From Streptomyces misionensis (lineage in GTDB: Bacteria; Actinomycetota; Actinomycetes; Streptomycetales; Streptomycetaceae): DNA of 42,111 nt. Below, piece by piece: positions 33,338 to 42,000 of this stretch. The stretch is from contig NZ_VOGW01000183.1 of assembly GCF_007896895.1 (NCBI RefSeq), positions 85,185 through 127,295 on the forward strand. The letters run 5' to 3'. A program made the translations under genes and the position numbers. The first letter of the stretch is position 1; every line of letters begins with the position of its first letter. Below the pieces are notes generated by a model. It had not been told where the DNA came from, did not search any database, and was given only the letters and a program-made list of their open reading frames with translations.

Positions 33338-33967
33338 ATGTCGGACAGCACCCTGGTCTCCGAAGTGGACCAGAGCTTGTACGCACTTTCCCCCGAAGGA
33401 CAGGCATTACTGTTCACCGAGGCGAAGACGGCCTATGCCTTCCGCGACGAGCCGGTCGGGGACGACCACCTGAAGGCCATATACGAACTCTTCAAGTGGG
33501 CTCCGACCTCGGCGAATATCAACCCGCTGCGGATCCTCTACGTCCGCACCGAGGACGGCAAGCGCCGACTCCTCGACGGCGTGGCACCGCCCAACCGTGA
33601 GCAGACCGCATCGGCCCCGGTCACCGCGGTGCTGGCGGCGGACACGCAGTTCGCGGAGTACGTCCCCTTCCTGGCCCCGTCCAACCCTGAGCTCCGGGCG
33701 GTACTGGAGTCCAACGAGGCCCTGCGGGTGGCCCAGATGGACCTCAACGCCAGGCTCCAGGCCGGTTACTTCGTGCTGGCCGTGCGGGCCGCGGGCCTGG
33801 CCGCGGGCCCGATGGGCGGCTTCAACGCGCGCGCCGTCGATGAGGAGTTCTTCCCCGACGGCCGGTGGAAGTCGATCCTGCTGGTCAACATCGGCCACCC
33901 TGCCGAAAACGCGTTCCGCGAGCGGGGAGCGCGGCCGTCCTACGAGCAAGCCGTGCAACTGGTCTGA
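33338..33967 (+). CDS. Nitroreductase-fold enzyme (malonic semialdehyde reductase-like)
   Basis: A 209-residue FMN-dependent flavoprotein of the RutE/HadB-like branch. FKWAPTSANINPLRILYVRT, ADTQFAEYVPFLAP, GYFVLAVRAAGLAAGPMGGF and LLVNIGHPAENAFRERG are family landmarks. Relatives reduce malonic semialdehyde or nitro/enone substrates. AAAGAGGAG precedes the ATG; an in-frame ATG at 33317 is possible but would bury that site. Divergent from the dehydrogenase operon and followed by a strong hairpin. The role in the cluster could be precursor reduction or tailoring. Confidence 0.88.
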   Translation: MSDSTLVSEVDQSLYALSPEGQALLFTEAKTAYAFRDEPVGDDHLKAIYELFKWAPTSANINPLRILYVRTEDGKRRLLDGVAPPNREQTASAPVTAVLAADTQFAEYVPFLAPSNPELRAVLESNEALRVAQMDLNARLQAGYFVLAVRAAGLAAGPMGGFNARAVDEEFFPDGRWKSILLVNIGHPAENAFRERGARPSYEQAVQLV

Positions 33968-34004
33968 CAGCGGATCAGCTCGGCACGACGCCGACATTTC
34001 GAGA

Positions 34005-34035
34005 GAACGGGACACTCGGCGCGAGTGCCCCGTTC
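34005..34035 (+). terminator. Hairpin terminator after the nitroreductase-fold gene
   Basis: GAACGGGACACTCG pairs with CGAGTGCCCCGTTC around a GCG loop: a 14-bp stem with one mismatch, 38 bp after the stop codon. Confidence 0.85.
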
Positions 34036-34140
34036 CCCCGCCGCACCCGGCCCGCGCGCGAAGCCGGAGCAGTTCGTGACGTACGACTCAATCGCTTGAC
34101 ATTTCGGTGCGCGGCGATTTATCCATGATTCTGAGAGTTG

Positions 34141-34176
34141 CTCCCACCCATTCGGTGTCCTCCCACTCATTCGGTG
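34141..34176 (+). repeat. Tandem 17-bp direct repeat upstream of the LAL regulator
   Basis: CTCCCACCCATTCGGTG (34141-34157) and CTCCCACTCATTCGGTG (34160-34176) differ at one base and repeat at a 19-bp period, close to two helical turns. A partial third copy, CATTTCGGTGCGCG, lies about 50 bp upstream (near 34099). Position 190-220 bp before the regulator start suggests an activator or autoregulatory site. Confidence 0.7.
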
Positions 34177-34362
34177 CGCGCCCACCCGCGCCTTGACCAC
34201 ACACCGTCACCACAAAGACTCCGGTTTTTACCTGTCTTTTTTCCTCCATCATTCTCGCCGTGACGTGAAACGTCACCGCTGTCGTCTGCCCGTACGTCAA
34301 GCAGTTCGAGCGGCGGTGTTCCCTTCGCGGCCGCACAACACTAGGGAATGTCGGGAGCTGGC

Positions 34363-37296
34363 ATGTCATTAGGTTTTGTAGAATGCCGCGATTCTACGGC
34401 CGCCGTCACCGGCCGACGTGATCTGGTCGAGCGCGACGCCGCACTGACCGCGCTGCGCGCGTCGTTGGCGGACGCCGCCGGCGGCAAAGGACGGCTGGTC
34501 GTCGTCGAGGGACCGCTCGGCAGCGGCAAGAGCAGACTGGTCCACGAGTTCCTCGAGACCCTGGAACCCGGCACCGCGCGCGTCCTGCGGGCCACCGCGT
34601 CGCTGCGCGAAGAGGCGCTGCCGTTCGGCGTGCTGACCCAACTCTCCCACGGCCTGGCCATCCCGCCGGCCCGCCGGGAGGCGTTCCGCTCCCTGCTCGC
34701 CGCGGCGGTCGAGCACGCCCTCCTCCACGGCGGCACCGCCCCCGCGGCCCAGGACACCGCGGACCCCCGGATCGCGGGCGCGTTCCAGAAACTCACCGTG
34801 GAACTGGCTTACTTGGCCGAAAGCACCCCCCTGGTGATCTGTGTCGACAACGCCCACTACGTGGACGCCCCCTCCTTACACTTCCTCGCGGGCGTCGTGG
34901 CCTGGCTGCACTCCACCCGCATCCTGGTGCTTGTCACCGACAACCCGACCATGCGCCGGCCGCGCTCACCGCTCCTCGGCGGGCTCGCACCGAGCCCTCA
35001 CGTCCAGCGCGTCCCTCTGGCCCCGCTCAGCCGAGCCGCCGTGCACAGGCTCGCCACCCGGCTCCTCGGACCGTGCACCGCCACCCCCCGGCTCACCGCC
35101 GACCTGTACGCCGTCAGCGGCGGCAACCCGCTGGCCGTACGTGCTCTGATCGTCGATCAGCAGACGGGCGGCACCGGCCACCCGGAAGGGTACGGACAGG
35201 CGCTCCTTGACCTCGTGGCCCACGCCCGGCCGCCGATACCGGCCGTGGTCCGCTCCCTTGCGGTGCTCGGCGGCGCCCCGGAGCCGGCCGACGTGGCCCC
35301 GCTGGCCGGGCAGGACACCAAGACCACCCGCTGGGCCCTGCGGGCCCTGGCCGACGCGGGCTTGCTGAGCGCCGACGCACGAGTGCCGAGCGCCCACGCG
35401 GGCCTGCCCGGTACCGGTGTCATGGTGCCGGCAGCCGGGACCGGGACCGCGGCACCGGCGCGCGCCGAGCGGTACGCGTTCCGGCATCCGGCCGGTGCCG
35501 CCGCCGTCCTGGACAACCTGCCCGCCGCCGACCGGACCGCGCTGCACCACGCCGCCGCGGAACTGCTGCGGGAGAACGGCGCCTCCGCTCTCACGGTCGC
35601 CCGGCAGCTCACGAGCGCCGGGGACGCGGGCATCGACGACGGCATCGACGTACTTCTCACCGCCTCCCAGGAGGCACTGGCGGCCGGCGACGTCGGCACC
35701 GCCCTCGGCTGTCTCGGCCTCGCCCGGCGCAGCCGGACCGACGGCACCACCGCCGCCCGCGTCCTGACCCGGCTCAGCCGCCTGGAACGGCAGTTGAAAC
35801 CGCAGGCGGCCGTCCGCCACCTCCGCCCCCAGCTCGACGACTTCAAGGCCGGCCACCTGGACCGGCGGGGCGTCTCGGAACTCGTCCTCGGTCTCGCCGA
35901 CACCGGCGCCCTGCACGACCTGACCGCCCTGCTCGACGTCCTGCGCACCCGGTACCGGCAGGACACCGGGCCCGGACCCGGCACCGAGGACATCCGCTCC
36001 CTGACGAGCTGGGCGGCGATGGCCTACCCCCTCCACACCGGCCTGCGCAGACTCGCCCACTCCGTCGCCGCGGCCACCCCCGCGGCCGTCCCCTGCCACG
36101 ACCCATGGCTGCCCTCCGCGGTCGCCCTGTCCGACGACTACGTCGACGGGCGCCACGAGCAGCTGGTCCAGCGCGCCGAACTCCTGCTGAGCACCTACCG
36201 CCTCGACCACGACTCGTTGTGGAACGTGGAGTCCGGGGTGCTGGCCCTGCGCGGCCTCTGCCACGCGGGTCGGCCGGACGAGGTGGTCGCCTGGTGCGAG
36301 AAACTGGAGGCCGAGGCCGCCGCCCACCACGCCGTCGCCTCACAGGCCCGGTTCCTCGCCGTGCGCGTCGAGGCCCACCTGCGGCGCGGCAACCTCGCCC
36401 ACGCCCGCGACCTGGCCGCCCACGCCCTGGCCCTCGTCCCGCCGCAGGGCTGGGGGGTCGGCCTCGCCGGCGTTCTGGCGTTCGCCATTCTGGCCGCCAC
36501 CCGCTCCGGAGACCTGTCGGCGGCCGAGAAGTACGTGGCGCTGCCGCTGCCCGAACACGCCCTGCACAGCCGCCACGGCGCCGCCTACCTGCACGCCCGC
36601 GGCCACTATCGGCTCGCCACCCACCATCCGCAGGCCGCGCTCGCCGACTTCCTCGCCTGCGGCCGCTTCGCCGAGACCTGGGGCAGGCCCGGTGCCGACG
36701 TGGTCCCCTGGCGCCTCAGCGCGGCCGAGGCCTGGCTCGCGCAGAACGACCAGGAACAGGCCAAACGCCTGGTACGCGAACAGCTCGCCCGGCTGCTTCC
36801 CGGCCCCTCCCGGGAACGTGGGCAGAGCCTGCGCACCCTGGCCGCGGTGAGCCGGGTCACCCGCCGCCCGCAACTGCTCACCGAGGCCGTCGACATGCTC
36901 AAGGAGAGCGGCGACGACTACGGACTCACCCGCGCCCTCATCGACCTCAGCGCTGCCTTCCGTGACGCCGGCGACCAGCGCAACGCCCGCCGGGTGGCCC
37001 ACCGCGCCTGGCACCTCGCCAAGCAGACCGGCATCGAACACCTGTACCACAAGGCCGCCCTCGACCCGGCCGGCTCCGAGGCCGCGCCCGCCGCCGACGC
37101 GGAGGAACGCCCCGAGGGCGTCTCCTCGCTGACCCGGCAGGAACGCAAGATCGCGGCACTGGCCTCCAAGGGGTACACCAACCGGGAGATCGCCGCCAAG
37201 CTGTACATCACCGCCAGTACGGTCGAGCAGCACCTCACCCGCGTCTTCCGCAAGGTCAACGTCAAACGGCGCCAGGAACTGCCCTACCTGCTGTGA
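34363..37296 (+). CDS. LAL-type (large LuxR) pathway activator
   Basis: A 977-residue regulator. The N-terminal ATPase has Walker A VVVEGPLGSGKSRLVHEF (about residues 45-62) and Walker B PLVICVDNAHYVDAPSL (about 155-172). A long helical/TPR-like middle follows. The C-terminal LuxR helix-turn-helix (about 920-977) has LTRQERKIAALASKGYTNRE then IAAKLYITASTVEQHLTRVF. LAL proteins usually activate polyketide clusters. The ATG at 34363 is preferred over 34348 because GGGAG lies just before it. The 3' end overlaps the convergent monooxygenase gene by 35 bp. No TTA codon was looked for exhaustively, but the second line carries a TTA at codon 3 (ATG TCA TTA), so bldA-dependent translation is likely in Streptomyces. 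Confidence 0.94.
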   Translation: MSLGFVECRDSTAAVTGRRDLVERDAALTALRASLADAAGGKGRLVVVEGPLGSGKSRLVHEFLETLEPGTARVLRATASLREEALPFGVLTQLSHGLAIPPARREAFRSLLAAAVEHALLHGGTAPAAQDTADPRIAGAFQKLTVELAYLAESTPLVICVDNAHYVDAPSLHFLAGVVAWLHSTRILVLVTDNPTMRRPRSPLLGGLAPSPHVQRVPLAPLSRAAVHRLATRLLGPCTATPRLTADLYAVSGGNPLAVRALIVDQQTGGTGHPEGYGQALLDLVAHARPPIPAVVRSLAVLGGAPEPADVAPLAGQDTKTTRWALRALADAGLLSADARVPSAHAGLPGTGVMVPAAGTGTAAPARAERYAFRHPAGAAAVLDNLPAADRTALHHAAAELLRENGASALTVARQLTSAGDAGIDDGIDVLLTASQEALAAGDVGTALGCLGLARRSRTDGTTAARVLTRLSRLERQLKPQAAVRHLRPQLDDFKAGHLDRRGVSELVLGLADTGALHDLTALLDVLRTRYRQDTGPGPGTEDIRSLTSWAAMAYPLHTGLRRLAHSVAAATPAAVPCHDPWLPSAVALSDDYVDGRHEQLVQRAELLLSTYRLDHDSLWNVESGVLALRGLCHAGRPDEVVAWCEKLEAEAAAHHAVASQARFLAVRVEAHLRRGNLAHARDLAAHALALVPPQGWGVGLAGVLAFAILAATRSGDLSAAEKYVALPLPEHALHSRHGAAYLHARGHYRLATHHPQAALADFLACGRFAETWGRPGADVVPWRLSAAEAWLAQNDQEQAKRLVREQLARLLPGPSRERGQSLRTLAAVSRVTRRPQLLTEAVDMLKESGDDYGLTRALIDLSAAFRDAGDQRNARRVAHRAWHLAKQTGIEHLYHKAALDPAGSEAAPAADAEERPEGVSSLTRQERKIAALASKGYTNREIAAKLYITASTVEQHLTRVFRKVNVKRRQELPYLL

Positions 37297-38869
37297 CCGG
37301 CCGGCCGGTCAGCCCCGAACGGAACGCGTCGACCAGCGCCGCCAGTTCACGTGAGGTGCGGGCCGGGCCGTAGACGTGGTGGTCCGGGCGCACCAGCAGG
37401 TACCGCGCCCGAGCCGCCCGCAGCAGCGGCAGGTACACGCCGTCGACGTCCACGGCGGCGTCCGGCGCGGCCCCGGCGTCCGGCGCCCCGTCCGCCACCA
37501 GGTGCACGATCCGGGTGCCGAGCCCGGTGAGGAAGGCGAGCCGCGGTCCGTCGAGTGCCGCCGCCGGAGCGGCCGACCCCAGCAGCACCGGACCGGCGCC
37601 GACCACCTCGTCGAAGTACCCGGTCACACCTCCCCGCCGCACCCGGCCCTGCGGCACCACCTCCCCGGCCGACGGCACCGGTTCCGCGCCGGCCCCGGTG
37701 TACAGCAGACCGGTCCGCAGCGGCACGCCGACGCCGTCGCCCCGGCCGGTGTCCGCGCCCGCCAGCAGCGCGGCGTCCCTGGCCGCCGCCGCGGCCGCGT
37801 CGGTCACGCAGAGCACCTTGCCCAGCCGCACCGCCGTGCCGATCGCCTCCCGCACATGTCCGGCGCGCTCGGGGCCGTACGTATCCAGCAGTTCCTCACC
37901 AGCGTCACCGCTCAGCACCAGGTCCAGTTTCCACGACAGGTTCAGCACGTCCCGGACGCCCGCGCACATGCCCTGGCCGGTGAACGGCGGCATCAGGTGG
38001 GCCGCGTCCCCCGCGAGCAGCACCCGGCCGCGCCGCCACTCCTCGGCCCAGGCCGCCCGGAAGCGGTAGACGCCGTGCCGCCGCAGCGTGGCGTTGGCCG
38101 GGGTCACGTCGAACGGCGCCAGCAGCCGCCACGCCGTCTCCTCCCGGTTCAGCTCGGCCACGCTCTCCCCGGGCAGCCGCATGAACTCCCAGCGCCTGCG
38201 GCCGGGTCCGCTGCCCACCGCCGTCGTCGGCCGAGCTGGATCGCAGAACTGCACGTTGAGCGGCGAGAACTTCCTCGGCACGTCCAGCGTCACGTCACAC
38301 AGCAGCCAGTCGTAGGAGAAGCCCAGGTCGTTCCACCGCACCCGCAGCCGCTCCCGTACGAAACTGTTCGCGCCGTCGCACCCGACGACCCACGAGGCCG
38401 TCCACCGCCGCTCCCGCCCCGCCGCGTCGGCCGCCGTCACCGCCACCCGGTCCCCGTCGTCGGACAGCTCCGTCACCGTGCATCCGCGAACCACCTCGAT
38501 CCCCGGCAGCCGCCGCGCGCGGGCGGACAGTGCCTCCTCCAGGGCGGGCTGGTGCATGGTCGTCGCCTCCGGCCAGCCGTGCGCGCCCCGCCGCGCCAGC
38601 TCGACGCGGAGCAGCGACGCGCCGTCGGCGTTGCGCCAGTCGTAGGCGTCGGCCGGCAGTCCGATCTCCGCGAACGCGTCGCCCACCCCCAGCGCCGCCA
38701 GCGTCCTCGCCGTCTCGCCGTCGAAACTGGTCGCCCGCGGCAGCGTGTAGGGGGCTTCCCACCGCTCGACCACCGTCACGCGCCGGCCCCGCTCGGCAAG
38801 CAGTACCGACAACACCTGACCCACGGGCCCGTACCCGACGATCAGGACATCCGCCTGCGACGTGCGCAT
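37262..38869 (-). CDS. FAD-dependent aromatic-type monooxygenase
   Basis: A 535-residue flavoprotein hydroxylase of the PheA/TfdB (class A) family. FAD-binding motifs are VLIVGYGPVGQVLSVLLAER (start), VVGCDGANSFVRERL (middle), and LLAGDAAHLMPPFTGQGMCA. A thioredoxin-like C-terminal domain ends at YLLVRPDHHVYGPARTSREL. Such enzymes hydroxylate aromatic rings or oxidise polyketide rings; relatives occur in ansamycin and aromatic polyketide clusters. The ATG at 38869 follows GGGAGGGG and starts at the FAD fold; the longer frame to 38947 is unsupported. Divergent from the PKS gene across 200 bp. Confidence 0.92.
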   Translation of the reverse strand: MRTSQADVLIVGYGPVGQVLSVLLAERGRRVTVVERWEAPYTLPRATSFDGETARTLAALGVGDAFAEIGLPADAYDWRNADGASLLRVELARRGAHGWPEATTMHQPALEEALSARARRLPGIEVVRGCTVTELSDDGDRVAVTAADAAGRERRWTASWVVGCDGANSFVRERLRVRWNDLGFSYDWLLCDVTLDVPRKFSPLNVQFCDPARPTTAVGSGPGRRRWEFMRLPGESVAELNREETAWRLLAPFDVTPANATLRRHGVYRFRAAWAEEWRRGRVLLAGDAAHLMPPFTGQGMCAGVRDVLNLSWKLDLVLSGDAGEELLDTYGPERAGHVREAIGTAVRLGKVLCVTDAAAAAARDAALLAGADTGRGDGVGVPLRTGLLYTGAGAEPVPSAGEVVPQGRVRRGGVTGYFDEVVGAGPVLLGSAAPAAALDGPRLAFLTGLGTRIVHLVADGAPDAGAAPDAAVDVDGVYLPLLRAARARYLLVRPDHHVYGPARTSRELAALVDAFRSGLTGRPVTAGRAVPGAV

Positions 38870-39069
38870 CGGCCCCTCCCTCCGGAAGTGCGGCGAACCT
38901 ACCAACGACGTTCCGCTGCACACCGCGGAGAAAGCCCCTCGGGTCACAAGTAGGGGGAGTTGAGGGGGTGATTCAGGGGATCCCCGAGGCCCGGCGCGGG
39001 TGAAGCTGGACGTGGCCGAAGCCGCCGCAGCGGCACGCGTACCTCAGCAAACGGGAGTGTGGAGGCAGC

Positions 39070-42000
39070 ATGCTGCGTGCCGAGTTGATCCGCCCGATCC
39101 ACGAACTCCTCACCGAACAAAGCAAGCGCCTCGGCGACAGAACCGCCTACCTCGACGCCCGGCGCGCCGTCAGCTACGCCGGTCTGGAAGCCCGTACCCG
39201 CCGCCTCGCCGGGCACCTCGCCGGACTGGGCCTGCTGCCCGGCGACCGGGTGGCGATGTTTCTCGGCAACCGGGTCGAGACGGTGGAGAGCTACTTCGCG
39301 GTCGTCCGCGCCGGCGGCATCGGCGTCCCGGTCAACCCGCACCTCTCCGCTGCAGAGCTGGAGCACCTGCTCACCGTCAGCGGCAGCCGAGTCGTCATCA
39401 CCGACGCCGCCCACGTGCCCGCGGTGCGCCGGCTGGCCCCCCGCACCGGCCCGCTGACCGTGATCGTGGTGGACGGTGACGGACCCGTCCCCGCCGGGTG
39501 CCTCGCCTACGAGCACTTCGCCGCTACCGAGCCCGCCACCCCGGCCCGCGACGACCAGGGGCTCGACGACGTCGCCTGGATGCTCTTCACCTCCGGCACC
39601 ACCAGCAGCCCCAAAGGCGTCCTCGCCACCCAGCGCAACTGCCTGTGGTCGGTCGCCGCCGCCTACGTCCCCGCGCTCGGCCTCACCGCCGAGGACCGGG
39701 TGCTGTGGCCGCTGCCGCTGTTCCACAGCCTGTCCCACATCGTCTGCGTGCTGGCCGTGACGGCCGTCGGTGCCACCGCCCGCATCACCGACGGCCACTC
39801 CGCCGACGACGTACTCGACCTGTGGGAACAGGACCGCTCCACGGTCATCGCCGGTGTCCCCACGCTCTACCACTATCTCGTCCGCGCCGCGCGGGCCCCC
39901 GGTTTCACCGCGCCCCGGCTGCGGGTCGGCCTGGTCGGCGGCGCCGTCCTCACCGCCGCGCTGCGCCGCTCCGTCGAGGAGACCTTCGACGCCCCCCTCA
40001 TCGACGCCTACGGCTCCACCGAGACCTCCGGTTCCATCGCCATCAACTGGCCGACCGGCGCCCGCGTCGAAGGCTCCTGCGGTCTTCCCGTGCCGGGCCT
40101 CGCGCTGCGGGTCGTCGACCACCGCACCGGCCTCGACGTGCCCGACGGAACCGAGGGCGAGGTCTGGGTGCGCGGCCCGAACATCATGGTCGGCTACCAC
40201 GACCAGCCCGACGCCACCGCCGAGGCGCTGCGCGACGGCTGGTTCCACACCGGTGACCTCGCCGTCCGCGACCGCGCGGGCTACCTGACCGTCACCGGAC
40301 GGCTCAAGGAACTCATCATCCGCGCCGGGGAGAACATCCACCCCGGTGAGGTGGAGGACGTGCTGCGCCAGGTCCCCGGCGTCACCGACGCCGCCGTGGC
40401 CGGCAAGCCGCACGACGTCTTCGGCGAAGTACCGGTCGCCTTCGTCGTCCCCGCCCCCGGCGGCTTCGACCCGGCTCAGGCGCTCTCCCTGTGCCGCGAG
40501 AGGCTCTCGTACTTCAAGGTCCCCGAGGAGCTGTACGAGATCGAGAGCATCCCGCGCACGGCCACCGGTAAGGTCACCCGGCACCGGCTCCTGGACGGTC
40601 CCGCCCGGCTCCGCGCGGTCGGCAACGCCCACCACGACACCCTTTTCCGCACCCATTGGGTTCCCCAGCCGTCCGCGCCCGCGCCGGCCGACGGCCACTG
40701 GACGCTCCTCGGTGACCCCGGCACCGCCCTCGCCGACCACCTCCGGGCCTGCGGCACCGACCTGACCGGCGACACGCCCTCTGTGGCCCTGCTGCCGGCC
40801 GCCGCGGGCACGAGCGTCGAGGACTTCCTGCGTACGGCCGAACCCTGGCTCACGTCCGCCGACCCGGCCGGCCCCCGGCTGGTCGTGCTCACCCGCGGCG
40901 CCGTGGCCACCCACCCGGGCGAGACGGTGCGGGACCTCGGCCAGGCGGCGCTGTGGGGCCTGGTCCGCTCCCTCCAGGCCGCCCACCCCGGCCGTGTCGC
41001 CGTCGTGGACCTGGACGACGTGGCCGACGACGCGGCCACGGCCGCCCTGGCCGCCACGGTGGCGTCCGGTGAACCGCAGAGCGCCATCCGCGACGGTGTC
41101 GTCCTGCTGCCCCGGTTGGAACGCGTGACCCTCGACGCCGCGACGGACACGGTCGCGCAGCCCGATCAAGCCTTCGACCGCGCGGGCACCGCCGTCGTCA
41201 CCGGAGCCGACACCCGGCGCGGCACGGCGATCGCCCGCCACCTCGCCACCGCCCACGGCGCCCGCAGCCTGCTGCTGATCACCCCGCCCGGACAGGGCGC
41301 CGGAGCGGCCGGCCTGCGCGCCTGGCTCACCCGGCAGGGCACGGAGGTCCGGCTCGCGGAGGCCGACCTCGACGACCGCGCGAAACTCAAGCGAGCGCTG
41401 GCCAAGGCACCCTCTCCCCTGACCCTGGTCGTCCACGCCTGGGACGCCGTGGACGAGCCCTCCGAGACCCGCGTGGCCGCCGAGGTCCGCACCCTGCACG
41501 ACCTCACCCGCGACGCCGCCCTCACCGCCTTCGTACTGTCCTCTTCGACCAAGGGCCTGCTGGGCGCGGCCGGCGAGACCACCGAGGCCGCTTCGGCCGC
41601 CTTCCTCGACGCCTACGCCCAGAACCTGCGCGTCCAGGGCATCCCGGCCCGGTCCCTCGCCTGGGGCCCCTGGGAGGGCGAGGGTGACACGGCGAGCGGC
41701 GCGACGAGCGGTGCGCTCACCGAACAGCAGGCGATGGCCGCCCTGGACACCGCCCTCACCGTGGACGACGCCCAGCTCGTCGTGATGAAGCTCGACCCGT
41801 CCGCCGCTCCCGGCTCACCGCTCCTGCACGACCTGATCGATGTGCCGGCCCGGACCGCCACCGCGGACGAGGCCGTCACGAACGCCCTGCGCGAGCGCCT
41901 CGCCGACGTTCCAGACGCCGACCGCGACCGGCTCCTCACCGACCTGGTCCGCGACCAGCTCGCCGACCTGCTCGGCCTGACCGGCAGGCAGGCCGTCCAG

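Noticed and set aside
38944..41499. 851-codon open frame on the minus strand
   Set aside because: Antisense shadow of the PKS loading module; its sequence is low-complexity Gly/Val/Arg/Asp.
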